Notes under the pieces: model-generated
The model's input: the letters and a program-made list of their open reading frames with translations, nothing else
Database searches by the model: none
Told to the model about the DNA's origin: nothing
DNA from: Symbiodinium natans
Lineage: Eukaryota > Sar > Dinophyceae > Suessiales > Symbiodiniaceae
Direction of reading: 5' to 3'
DNA: 64,000 nt
NCBI GenBank assembly: GCA_905221605.1
Contig: CAJNDS010002552.1
Span: 287,001-351,000 of the forward strand
Shown here: positions 30,849 through 41,362 of the stretch, in pieces
How the letters are laid out: every line of letters begins with the position of its first letter
Position numbering within the stretch: position 1 is the first letter of the stretch
Position numbers and translations under genes: made by a program

Positions 30849-30960
30849 GGTTTAGGGTTTAGGGTTTGGGGTTTAGGGTTTAGGGTTTAGGGTTTAGGGT
30901 TTAGGGTTTAGGGTTTAGGGTTTAGGGTTTAGGGTTTAGGGTTTAGGGTTTAGGGTTTAG
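30849..30960. repeat. TTTAGGG array
   Basis: About 16 units, so the minisatellite is bracketed by two long arrays of the same orientation. The following 750 bp (30.96-31.75 kb) are G/T-rich degenerate telomere-like sequence with no supported gene. Confidence 0.95.
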
Positions 30961-31895
30961 GAAGGGGTGCAGGGGGGGTGGGTTTGGGTTTGGGGGGGTT
31001 TTGTGGCTTATGGGGGTCCAGGACGTGTAGGGTTTTAGGGTTTTTGGCCTTTAGGGGTTCAGGGCGAAGGGTTTACCGGGCTCATAGACTGTACAGGTTT
31101 TGGGGTTTACAGGGATTACAGGGCTTATAGGGTGTTGGGGCTTTGGCTTGTAGGGTTTTAGGGCTTTAGGGCGTTCGGGTTTTGGCTTTTGGGTTTGGGA
31201 GGTATTTGGGGTTTTTGGATTTGGGCCTTGGGGGTGGTGTTTTGGGCTTGAAGAGCTTTAGGGCTTTCGGGTTTGGGGTTTCGGGTTTAGGATTTAGGGT
31301 TTAGGGTTCAGGGTGTATCGGGCTCATATAAGGTTCTAGGGCTTATAGGGTTTTGGGCTTTGGAGGTTCAGGGCAGTCGTGTTGACAGGGCTTCCAGGGC
31401 TCTAGGCTTTGTCGGGTTTTAGGGCGAGGCTTCATGGGGATTTCGAGTTTCTAGGGCTTATAGGGTCTTAAGGGCTTCAGGTTTTGTAGGTTTGTAGGGT
31501 TGACAGGGTAAATAGGGGGTTGCTTTTTGCGGTTTTGAGTTTGCAGGGTTTGCGGGTTTTGGGGTTTTAGGCTTTTAGGGTGTTAGGGTTCTAGGCCCGG
31601 GCATCGGGGCTTTTAAGCTTTTAGGGTTTGTGGGTTTGGGGGTGTTTGGGGTCTTCAGAGTTTTGGGAGGTTAGGGTCTAGGTCTTCTTTCGGATTTGGG
31701 AAATTTGGGGTTCGGGGTTTGAGGCTTCAAGCGCTGTAAGCTTGAACAGTGAAGAGGGTTCTACACGGTCCTACACCCTAAATCCTGAACACAGCCAAAG
31801 TGACTTAACAGCCAGGCTCGGTTCAATCGTGGCTCAGGTGTGGAGGTTTAGGCCCCCAACCCTGAAACTAGCCACTGCCTAGACCTTAGATGCAA

Positions 31896-31975
31896 TTAGA
31901 TGCAATTCCATGTTTTGGGTACATAGTTTTATGGTTGGTTTGCGTACGAAACCTATGTACTCCCAAAAATGGAAC
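31896..31975. mobile_element. Small inverted-repeat element
   Basis: AATTCCATGTTTTGGGTACA with TAG at the left pairs with CTATGTACTCCCAAAAATGG at the right. About 80 bp, AT-rich core, no ORF. Confidence 0.7.
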
Positions 31976-32368
31976 TACGATTCAGGGGCCAGGTACATCT
32001 CTGAACGTACTAGTAAGAAATGATGTGCCCTTATGACTCCCTGCGTAGCACTTTAGGGAATTATACAGGGACCCCAATGACCGAAGAGGCACTGAACCCT
32101 CCCGAAACCGCTACTAAGAACTCAGTAAGCGAAGGGTGCTTTCGTATCTGCGAGGTTTCCGAGGAGTTCTCGGAATTCCTCGCAACACGGGCTCGGAGCC
32201 TCAGAGGTTTGGCTCTGGCTGTGGTGTTTTGGGGTTTCAGGGTTTCAGGGGTTTGGGTTGAGGGTTAGGGCTGAATCTTAAACCCCAAACCCTACGTACG
32301 ACACTTGTTGACGGCAGTTTGAAGTCTATACAAGGTTCCAGGTTCGATTCCTAGGTTTTTTCTGATAA

Positions 32369-32465
32369 CCCTAAACCCTAAACCCTAAACCCTAAACCCT
32401 AAACCCTAAACCCTAAACCCTAAACCCTAAACCCTAAACCCTAAACCCTAAACCCTAAACCCTAA
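32369..32465. repeat. CCCTAAA array
   Basis: About 14 perfect units between a T-rich edge (GGTTTTTTCTGATAA) and an island that is open in frame (ETLTPFNDACHSARKAALHG). Confidence 0.95.
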
Positions 32466-32477
32466 CCTGGAAACTCT

Positions 32478-32966
32478 CACGCCGTTCAACGATGCTTGTC
32501 ACAGCGCGCGCAAAGCTGCTCTGCATGGGAGACCGGTGCCTTCCTGGAAGCGATGGAGAACAGGGTTTAGGGTTTAGGGTTTAGGGTTTCGGGTTTAGGG
32601 TTTAGGGTTTAGGGTTTAGGGGCTGCCTTCACTTTGCGACACAAGGCGCCCCACAAGGGCTTTGCAGAGCTCACCAGTCACGCCGTTTCGTGCAGCTGCG
32701 CAACCCCGAACATGAAGTTTCGGTCCCAAACCCTAGAGAAACCTCGGGCTGAGGGTTTAGGGTGTTTAGGCTTTGGGGTTTAGGGTTTAGGGTTTAGGGT
32801 TTAGGGTTTAGGGCTTAGGGTTTAGGGTTTAGGGTACATACTGCAATCAGAAGTGCTTGGCTGAGACATTGGGGATTCGGGATACGGACACACAGTTGTG
32901 GAGGGACAGCAAGAAGCAGCCTTTGCGCTGCCGCATTCCGTTCTGCGCCGAAATCAACGTCAACAA
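32478..32966 (+). CDS. Tentative multi-exon coding stretch, unknown protein
   Basis: Three islands separated by telomere tracts: 32478-32568 (ETLTPFNDACHSARKAALHG), 32621-32716 (AAFTLRHKAPHKGFAELTSH) and 32841-32966 (AETLGIRDTDTQLWRDSKKQ then PLRCRIPFCAEINVNK, ending AACAAG|GTGGAG). The last has the best composition and a usable donor. Membership in one gene is inference. Family unknown. Confidence 0.42.
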
Positions 32967-33469
32967 GGGTGGAGCCAGCCAACAGAGCCTCCAAGATCCC
33001 CCAAAAAGTGCGTCACCATCCCACAACAGAGCGTCCAAGACCCTCCAACATTGAGACGTTGGTTGCGACAAGGCATTTGACTTGGTGCGGGTAGCTGCCG
33101 GCTTGCGAAAAACCGACCCTATACCCGAGCTGGGGAACGGCGTCTTTCGCCGGGGTGGAAGGTCTGTCGGTTGTGTTTGTAGGACTTCGAGAGAAGATGA
33201 AGGCAGAAGTATTGAAAACATGTGAAAACCGACACAAAATTGGGCAGGCGCGGAATGTCACATGGGACATTGGTCGAAACACGTGGCAGGCGTGCATATT
33301 CCGCTTTCCGGGCAAAACATGCCGGAGCAGATAACGCGCATATGAAAAACTAGCATTTCCAAAACGGCGGGTGTTCAGTATTCTGCGTCTTGAACGTGTT
33401 CGTGCAGTGCGGCATGTGCAAAACTAAAAGTTGCTTGGGTAGGACGCCCGTGTTCCGCGCGTAATTCCC

Positions 33470-34242
33470 CCCCCCCCCCACCCCACCCCCCACCCCCCAC
33501 CCCCAAAACCCCCCACCCCATCCCCCACACCCCACCCCCCACCCTACACCCTGCAAAACCCTAAAGCCCCAAGCCTGATATTCCTGAACACCCGATCGAA
33601 CCCAGGAAGCCCTGAATCCCTAAACTGCTCAAATCTCCAGCCACGGCCTCAACAAAGGATGCTATCAGGGTTCTGGAGGGTTGAGGGTTTGGTTTATCTC
33701 CCCCCCCCCCCCCCCCCCCCCCCCCCCATGGTATCCCCGCCCCCCACCCCCCCCTTGTGGTTCATGGTGGGTTTTGGGTTTCCCCGCCCCATGTGGTTCA
33801 CGGTCTGTGGTTCACGGGTTTAGGGTTTAGGGGTTTAGGGTTAGGCTGTAGAGTTCAGGATTTTCACTCTGGTCCATTGGTTCACTGTGGGTTTAGAGTT
33901 TGTAGGGTTCAAGGTGGGGGGTAATGGTAGGTTTACGGTTTCCCCTCTCCCCCCTGTGGTTCGTGCTGGGTTTACGGTTCAGGGTTGGTTAAAGCGGCTA
34001 AGGTTTCGGTTTACCCTTCTCCCTCCTGTCGTTCATTGGTGGGTTTAGGTTTTAGGGCTTATAGGGTTCAGGGTTTGGGGTTTAGGCTGAGGTTTCTCTG
34101 TCCCCATTGCTGTGGTCCGTGGTGTTCTGTCCCCGTTGCCGTGGTCCCGGTGTTTTTAGGTTAACAGGCAGGGTTTGGGGGGGATACCATGGGGGGGGAA
34201 CCATTGGGGGGGGGATACCATTGGGGGGGGGGGGGGGGGGGC
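33470..34242. repeat. C/G homopolymer-rich non-coding stretch
   Basis: Runs of C with CCCCAC variants (33470-33545), C28 (33700-33727), and GGGGATACCATTGGGGG-type repeats ending in G19 (34223-34241). ATACCATGGGG and its complement CCATGGTATCCCC occur on opposite sides, as ends of an inverted pair. No supported gene. Confidence 0.8.
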
Positions 34243-34849
34243 TCGATTACGCGGAACTCCCGCGCCTCTAAGGGGCTTCGCGGGGTTTGAGGGTTATTCA
34301 GGGCCCTACACCCAACCAAACCCTTGCACCAAAAAGCCCTAGACCCTAGACCCCAAACCCTAAACCCTAAACCCTAAACCCTAATCCCTACGCCCCTTGT
34401 AAGGGCGGGGGCACTGAGGTCCTCACCTCCCAACGGCTGATCGACGAAATAGCAAATGGGGGGAACAAGGAGAAATATCAGGCCTCTCTTTTTTGGGGTT
34501 AAGGGTTTAGGGTTTCGGGTTTAGGGTTTAGGGTTTAGGGTTGGGGTGTCAGTGCAGGGTTTACTTGGACTTTTTGCAAGCAGGTACCGTAGAGTTGTAA
34601 GTGCCCCAGAAAGACCCTGAATGGGGTCCTCTTACTTAGTAACGTGGTTTAGAGGTCTAGTGGATGTGGTTTTCCGTGATCAAACGGGGGCTCTTGACTA
34701 TTTGGGTTCCTAAACCGTAAGTCTTGTACTAAGGAATACGCCGGATTTAGGGTTTTGGTCGGAAGGAGAGTTGATGGGTGATTCGGCTGAGGACAGAAGA
34801 CCCTAAACCCTAAATCCTTAGCGAGTGTTCAGGGTTTAGGGTGGGGGCT

Positions 34850-34915
34850 TAGGTGGAACGTAGGGGCATCGGGGATCCACGACAGTGTGAGGCCGTTCCT
34901 GAAAGGTCTGAAGCC
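34850..34915 (+). CDS. Tentative exon, frame ambiguous
   Basis: Two open frames: WNVGASGIHDSVRPFLKGLK (stop) and ERRGIGDPRQCEAVPERSEA. The island at 35.02-35.23 kb is similarly open in two frames and may continue the gene. Confidence 0.33.
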
Positions 34916-35505
34916 ATAAGCCCTCTTCCCGAAGTTTTAAACCTCATAGTCTCAACCCTCACCCTAAACCCTAAACCCGAAGCCCTAAACTCGGAACCCC
35001 TCATCCCCCCAAACCGTCCATGCTGCTGTCAAGTGGCTTTGTCTACGCCTTGGACGCCACCTTTGACATACTACGGAATGTTGGAACCTTTGCACCGTTT
35101 TGACAGTCGCTTTGCTGAAACTTCGAGCGAGTGGATGATTCGCCTCAGCCAGGCATTCAAAAAGCCTGACCGGGCCCGTATATGCCCGGGTGGCTTTATT
35201 GGTGCTGTAATGCCCACCAGCATCGGCGATGGGACGTGCGCCTAACCGCGGGCTCGGCGTCATCTGTTTGCCGCTCCCATAAACCCTAAACCCTGAACCC
35301 CTGCACCTTGCAGCAAGTCATCCGGCTGGCTGTCCTTATCCCCTACTTGGAGGGTCAAGGGTACTTATTCGAGGGTTTAGGGTCAAGGGTACTTATTCGA
35401 GGGTTTAGGGTTTAGGGTTTAGGGGGTGCTTCGAACCCCTTTTATATCTGCACGTACAAGCCCCTTCAAGTCATCCTGAAGTAGAACCCCGCCTCTTAAG
35501 ACCTA

Positions 35506-35602
35506 CTGGTTCTTAGTAGGGAATGAGGACGTACCTTATGTCCCCGAAAAATGGCCTGTATAGGATGCTTTAGGGTCCCTAATTCCATCATTCCCTCGCT
35601 TT
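35506..35602. mobile_element. Family F inverted-repeat element
   Basis: GGTTCTTAGTAGGGAATGAG at the left, and ATTCCATCATTCCCTCGCTT at the right as its approximate complement. Related to the element at 56006. Confidence 0.65.
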
Positions 35603-35969
35603 ACAATAATAATCTGTAATGTAGGCTTGTGTGTTCTCGAAGAAGTGCTTAGGGGTGTTTGGGGGTGTAGGGTTGTCTCAGAGACTCCAGTAACCCTTGA
35701 CTAGGGATTATCCCTCTAAGTTGTTCTATAAGGGACACAGTATATCCGATATACAGGGTCCTAACACGGTTGCCTCATACTATGCCCTAAACCCTAATCC
35801 GCAAGCCGCATAAACACTGAACCCTATGACCCCCATAAGTTCTCTAATCCTAGTAAGCTTGCAATTCATCACCAACCTTACAATCCCTACAAGCCCTAAC
35901 AACTCTAGGAGCCGTAGAAGCCGTACGAGTCACACCGCATGGTCCCTGTCAGTCGTGCACGCCCGTAAA

Positions 35970-36125
35970 GTCTACCTATACATGCATCAGTATACATGCA
36001 TGCATACATACATACATGCACGTACATACGCATACATACACATAGAAACACATACACATGTACACGTGTATGTGCATGTGTATGTGTATCTGTTTATATA
36101 CATGTGTACATACATATGTACATTA
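35970..36125. repeat. Alternating purine-pyrimidine (CATA/CATG/TGTG) tract
   Basis: CATACATACATACATG units, then ACACATACACATGTACACGT and GTATGTGCATGTGTATGTGT, which are inverted with respect to each other. Z-DNA- and cruciform-prone. The His/Tyr-rich open frames are products of the repeat. The surrounding 35.3-37.1 kb is AT-rich and holds no supported gene. Confidence 0.85.
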
Positions 36126-37448
36126 GCAGTATAAACCTGGTATTCAACACCCTGTCTCGGACGCCCTTTTTCAGGGTGAGGGTGCCTGATACACACCCTT
36201 TCAACAACAAAGCCGTAAACCCATCGAAACCCTATCGGCCCTCAACATCTGAACTCTAGATGGGGATCCTCCTTCGCCCCTAATCCTTAAACCCCAAACC
36301 TAAAACCCGAAAATCCTGAAGCCCCCAACCCCTCCCTTGGCCCTGAACCCTGCAGCTTAGGGTTTAGGGTTTATAGGGTGTAGAAAGCCCACAGCCCCCC
36401 AAAAGCCCTGCAGTTTGCGGACCTGTTTTCCACAGGCCCTGGTACGAAAAACGGTGCCGGGGATCGCTACTGCCTCAGCTTTTGGGTCTGAAATTTTAGC
36501 AGACTTGAACTTTTCGTACACATAGAATCATGGGCTTCCCTACTACCCCCCTCTATATCTAAGCTTGGAACCATGGGCCCTTATTTTGGTCCTTTACTCT
36601 TGTTTTTTTTGGATCCGAAGTATGGGCCAAAATTGTATATAGTGTATATAAGGGTTGTATAACAAGGGCCCCTACTATAGGTTCTCTCCGCAAAAAGCAT
36701 AATTTCCCCTAAAGAAGAGCCTTGATTATGGGGCACACCTGGGGGTAGTGTAGAGGGGGGGTAGTAGGGGACTCATGAGAAATAAGCCAATAAATGGTGT
36801 ATACATATTTACCACAATATCTTGTTTTTTATGTAGCGGGCATGTCCCGAGTCTCCTTCCACCTTTTGAAATGTTAATGAAAAGAAATGAAGCAATAATA
36901 GTCTGTGTATATATACATTTATACACACGACAATCTATCGTACTATGTATACAGGGGCATTTCTCGAATCTCCCTCCAAAAGGTGTAGGGCTTTCAGGCT
37001 TAGAGTGTGGGGGATCTCAGAATTTAGGATGTCTCAAGCTTGCTGTGCTTAGGGTTCAGGGTTTCGGGTTTCTAGGCTTTAGGGTTTAGGGTTTAGGGTT
37101 TCTAGGGTTTAGGGACCTAAGTCCTAAACCTTAAGCCAAAGTGAAACCCTCTGAACCCTACACTCTGAACCCTAGACCCAAAACCCTGAAAGCCATTGAT
37201 TTCAACCTGCACCCCGCTGGACGAGCCAATGCGACTACTGGTGCTGAGGTGGGAGCAGTGGGGAAGAGGATTTACTAGAGTTCAGGGTCAGGGTTTTGGG
37301 CTTAGGGCTGGACCTTCTTTTACTTGTGTCATAGTGGTAGCTAGGTTCACTCCTAATCAAGGCTTTAAACCCTAGACCCTGAAGTTCTGAAACCCTGAAG
37401 CCCTAAACCCGAAACCCTAGACCCTAAACCCGAAACCCTAGACAGCTA

Positions 37449-37516
37449 AGCTGAGGTGCCGGACCACGTCGTGACGGCAGCCGCCGGCGCTTTGAAGAAG
37501 GCTCGCGGGTTTCGGA
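37449..37516 (+). CDS. Tentative exon, unknown protein
   Basis: AEVPDHVVTAAAGALKKARG then FR, helical, flanked by telomere variants. Family unknown. Confidence 0.38.
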
Positions 37517-37743
37517 CCCTAAGCCCGAAACCCTAAACCCCAAACCCCGAACCCTAAACCCTAGCCCTAAACCCTAAACCCAAGCCCTTTTAGGTTCAGG
37601 GGCCAGGTTTGGGGCAAGCTTGACTGACGAAGGTACCGGGCCCAAGGAACAACAAGATAGTCCGGGAAGGGTGTAGGGCATAGAGTTTTCGGGTTTTAGG
37701 GTTTGGGGTCTTGGGGTCTTAGGGTCTTCGGGTGTTAGGGTTT

Positions 37744-38015
37744 AGGGTGCATCAGGGACCAACAAAGCAGCCCAGGAAGATAGTAATCAGGCAGATACCG
37801 TTTTGTCCAATAGTAGGAGCATCGCCCCTATTTTACAAGGATCTTGGTTACAGCGAGGGCGAGTTACACTTGTGTCTGCAACTTTCGTATTGCTAGTTAC
37901 CGGCCATGCATGTAGAGGTATGCATGGTTGTACACCCCCGCCCCCCTTCACGCCCTTCCACCCCGTGTGGCTAGGGTCCATAGATTGCCGTATCTGGGCT
38001 CGGCTGGAATCGTAG
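37744..38015 (+). CDS. Open frame just upstream of the sulfotransferase
   Basis: A frame open for about 90 codons to TAG ends 20 bp before the sulfotransferase ATG. It contains GTNKAAQEDSNQADTVLSNS, then a hydrophobic part (VTLVSATFVLLVTGHACRGM) and a C-run. It could be the last exon of another gene or 5' leader of the next one. Confidence 0.4.
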
Positions 38016-38035
38016 CAGGTGTGTCCGTGCGGGCC

Positions 38036-39739
38036 ATGAAGACAGCAAGCATAGTTGCGACCCTAGCCGGATCAGCATTCGGTGTCTGGTGCGTGTGGAG
38101 AGCCTGCGTCCACTACTGGACCCTTCCACCCCAGGCTGAACCAGTGCAAGCAGCCTCATCTACGTGCCAGCTTGACCTGAAGAGGTATCCCAGTTCTAGG
38201 CAACTGCAGGCCGCCGACCACTGGTTTGCAAACCATAGCGATGCCTGGCTGTCGCCCATCGTAACTACATCCCCCTTGGGAATTGTTTTGTTTATCTTTG
38301 TTTATATAAAACCCAAGAGGATATTAAAAATATAATTTTTATTAAGGTTTTAAGGGGAGTATAGGTAATTCCAAGCCACCGCCTGGTGTTCTGCCACATC
38401 CCGAAAGCCGGCACATCTCGCTGGCTGCGGATCTTGCGATGGATGGCCGGAGTCCAGGCCCTTGGGAATTTCTTGGGTTTAGGGTTTAGGGTTGAGGGTT
38501 TAGGGTTCAACATGGTTGTTGCAGTTTGTAAGTTGGCCATCAGCCCCCCCCCCCCCCGCCCCCCGCATACCCACGACATGAATGCTTCGGAGCATTGCCA
38601 GATACAGGCCCTGCATGTTCCAGAGTGAGAAGTGCCATGTTCTGTTACCCTAAACCCTAAACCCTAAACCCTAAACCCTAAACCCTAAACCCTAAACCCT
38701 AAACCCTTCTCTGTAGCTTGTTGCAGCCAGGACTGGGATTCAAACCCGCACTTCGCCGATGCCAATGGCCTCTTGGGCGGCTTGCTGCAGCTGAAGCATT
38801 TGCCGACCTCCGAGGCTCTTCGGATCATGCAAGATCCGGCGTGGACAAAGATGGCAGTGGTAAGGGATCCTTTAGACCGTTTGCGATCTGCTTATTTGGA
38901 CAAAATCCTCAGCGCAAGCGATCCGCAAAACCATTGGCTGACTGAGAATTTGTTTGGACTGCCATTTGAGAACTTCACATCTACGAGTTTCTCCAACTTC
39001 TTGAGCAGAGTTGAGGTCGGCATGCGCCACTCCTTAGATCACGAAGACAGACACTGGCAGCGACAAGCTCGCTTGTGTGACTTAGGGAGGTTCCTGCCAT
39101 ACTACCAGCACGTATTCTTCCTTTCCCCGGACAAGGCAAAGCGCGCAGAGCTCTCGGATTGCTTCCTCAGGGCGCTCGCCAAAATTTCACCAAACCCCGA
39201 AGAGGTGATGAACTTCAGTTTCGGCGACCACAGCGCCCACGAGCTTGTCACACACCGCACGGATGCAGACGCTCATCCTACGCATCTTTGTAGCCCAGTG
39301 GTACCCTTTTCCCTTTGTTTGGGTTCAAGGTTCTAACCAACCTTAAAAAAACGGTGTCCTTTTTATATCATGTTAACTTAAAAAAGGGCGTCCTTGTTAT
39401 GACATGTTTGCACTGGGCTACCAAGTAGACACCCCGGACTCAGAGGTTCATGGGTAGTTCGAAGAAGGGTCAAAACTACCCTAAATATGATGTGGGGTCA
39501 CTGTGCTACCCTTAAGGTGTTAGAGGTTCATGGGTAGTTGGAAGCAGGGTTAAAACTGCCCTATATATAATCAACCCTAAACCCTAAACCCTAAACCCTG
39601 AATACCTTTGGTTCCAAGGTATGATGAGCAGCTTTGCCACCGGGCCAGGCGTCTCTACGCGGAGGACTACGAGGTCTTCGGAATGCCGAGGCCAAGGTGC
39701 TTTCCAGGCGCTCCCCACGTGGACTGGCCCGGCGTGTAG
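38036..39739 (+). CDS. Carbohydrate sulfotransferase (Sulfotransfer_2 family), about 5 exons
   Basis: Predicted Golgi type II membrane enzyme that moves sulfate from PAPS to a glycan. Exon 1 (ATG 38036 to about 38277) gives a basic start and an uncleaved signal anchor (IVATLAGSAFGVWCVW). Exon 2 (about 38376 to 38451 or 38476) carries the 5'-phosphosulfate loop FCHIPKAGTSRW. Exon 3 (38731-39289) carries the 3'-phosphate motif VVRDPLDRLRSAYLDK, the family's RDPxxRLxSAY signature. Exon 4 is tiny (39426-39445). Exon 5 (about 39619-39739) has RRLYAEDYEVFG, the usual C-terminal end, then TAG. Intron 1 and intron 3 are inverted-repeat elements. Introns 2 and 4 contain telomere tracts. Intron 3 (39290-39425) is GT-AG and keeps the frame. 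Some other junctions are one base uncertain. Length (about 345 aa) fits the family. Confidence 0.85.
38275..38375. mobile_element. Inverted-repeat element forming sulfotransferase intron 1
   Basis: CCTTGGGAATTG at the left and GGTAATTCCAAG at the right are inverted repeats around a 75 bp AT-rich core (TTAAAAATATAATTTTTATT). It sits exactly between exons 1 and 2. Confidence 0.7.
38648..38706. repeat. CCCTAAA array inside sulfotransferase intron 2
   Basis: About eight perfect units between a possible GTTTAGGG donor (38477) and the TTGTTGCAG acceptor region of exon 3. Confidence 0.95.
39290..39425. mobile_element. Family A introner (GTAGCCCAGT ends), sulfotransferase intron 3
   Basis: Starts GTAGCCCAGTGGTACCCTTT and ends GCACTGGGCTACCAAG. 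GTAGCCCAGTG and CACTGGGCTAC are perfect inverted repeats, and the element ends coincide with GT and AG. The same family forms introns 1 and 2 of the GST-fold gene. Confidence 0.88.
39446..39618. repeat. Sulfotransferase intron 4: duplicated ~100 bp unit plus telomere repeats
   Basis: AGAGGTTCATGGGTAGTTSG, then GAAGMAGGGTMAAAACTRCC, occurs at 39444 and 39526, followed by four CCCTAAA units and TTGGTTCCAAG. Two diverged copies of one element end are present. Confidence 0.75.
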
Positions 39740-39814
39740 GGTTTAGGTTAGGGATTAGGGATTAGGGTTTAGGGTTTAGGGTTTAGGGTTTAGGGTTTCT
39801 AAGCAACAGAAAGG

Positions 39815-40171
39815 TTCTGTTGACATGACATATGTTTTAAGTTCCTCATCCGCTGAGAGGAGTCTTGCTGCCACTCGTTGCAAAGCAGCAGAGATGGCAA
39901 TCTGCAGGTAATTGTACAGCAACATGTCCTGCCACGCACACGCAGATTGGCGTGTACATAGAAGGCGCTGGCAGATGTTGGAACAACCGCGGAAGGTCCC
40001 CCGACAAATGGAGTTCGTGGTACGCCGACTGACTGCTGCAGCTTGGCATATCTTGCAACTGTGGGTGTAGACACGGACCTCGATGGAAAGAGGTAGTCTT
40101 CTGCCTTCAATGTACCTTCAGCAGCTCCCCCCCCCAATGGCCCGTATTTCTTTTCTTCAGTGCTAGGTTCC
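39815..40171 (-). pseudogene. Minus-strand exon with a probable one-base frameshift, unknown protein
   Basis: On the minus strand TTACTTGTTTCAG|G opens EPSTEEKKYGPLGGGAAEGT and continues through EDYLFPSRSVSTPTVARYAK and VPRTPFVGGPSAVVPTSASA to HANLRVRG. Near 39930 coding quality moves to another frame: QDMLLYNYLQIAISAALQRV then AARLLSADEELKTYVMSTE. One base is missing between the halves, or this is a sequencing error. It lies tail-to-tail with the sulfotransferase. Family unknown. Confidence 0.5.
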
Positions 40172-40476
40172 CTGAAACAAGTAAAAAAAGACAAAAAAAC
40201 AAAAGCACAGACTCTTCGTCGGCAAGGCTTCTGAACGTAAAAGGCTCTTTAGAAGAAGCGGGGGGAAGGGGCCTAAACCCCAACCCTGAAACCCCAAACC
40301 CTCAACCCTACAAACCCCAAATCCCCAAACCCTAAACCCTAAACCCTAAACCCTGCGGATGGCCCCGGTCAGGTGGCGCTAGAGCCTGCGACGCATCCGG
40401 TCCACGCCTATGTGGCCAGGGGCTTGGTTGCGGCTAAAGGGCAGCCCTAGATTTGAACCCTAAACACCTACGCCCT

Positions 40477-40526
40477 AAACCCTAAACCCTAAACCCTAAA
40501 CCCTAAACCCTAAACCCTAAACCCTC
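40477..40526. repeat. CCCTAAA array
   Basis: Seven units. The preceding island (40356-40449) is open to TAG (DGPGQVALEPATHPVHAYVA) and may be a terminal exon. Confidence 0.93.
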
Positions 40527-41362
40527 TCTCCGAAAACACATCTATGCTCCTTCTGGACGCCTTGCTTGAGGTTCCCTACCTGAGAACTCCTGTAGCTCCC
40601 CTTAACAAACCCTGAGCCCGCCACCCCCCGCCATCCCCCCCAAAGCCCAACACTCCCAAACCTAACTCCGAAACCCTAAACCCAAAAGATCCCCTTAACA
40701 AGCCACAAGCCCTAAAATGGGGTGGGATGGAGTCCTTTCGGGATCAAGGCAGATGCCATGACAAGCCACCCGATTTCGGCTGCAGCTTCCTGCAGAAACG
40801 CGGCGTCATGGGAAAGCATACCTTCGCGTGGAAGCAGAAACCGTAGACATCATGAGCTGCCCTCGGTAGAAGCCCTCAGAAAGTCTTATTTTGGAAGCTT
40901 TCATTTTAACACTGAAGCCCTAAGCCCCGAAACCCTAAACCCTAGATCCTAACAGAGGCGTAGATGTCATGTCGGATCCCTAGACCCTGAAACCTCAGCG
41001 CCAAACCCCAAACCCCAAACCCTAAACCCTAAACCCGAAACCCTGAACCCGAAACCCGAAACCCTAAACCCTAAACCCTAAACCCTAAACCCAATCCCTA
41101 AGCTCCTGTGTCCTGCATAGAAGCAGCCGTCTTTCGCCGCTACCCGCGGCACCTTTGGCTCCAGCACGCTGGACCTTGAGCATCCCCTCGGGTGGAGCTG
41201 TTAAGGTTTTGTTATCCCTTACGGCATCCTAAGCCATAAACCCTAAACCCTAAACCCTAAACCCTTGGGGTTTTTAGGGTTGTAAGGTTTAACGCGCTTG
41301 ATGGTTTGAGGGTGTTAGGGGGTTGAGTGATTTCGCGTTTCAGGGTACACTGTCTTGCATCC

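Noticed and set aside
32320-32360. tRNA-like T-arm (CCAGGTTCGATTCCTAGG followed by TTTTTT)
   Set aside because: No A-box, anticodon arm or matching acceptor stem can be folded upstream. It is a chance B-box.
36726-37089. Open frames of 66-104 codons in the AT-rich 36.5-37.1 kb stretch
   Set aside because: They cross element-like inverted sequence and telomere units; no splice edges or family were found.
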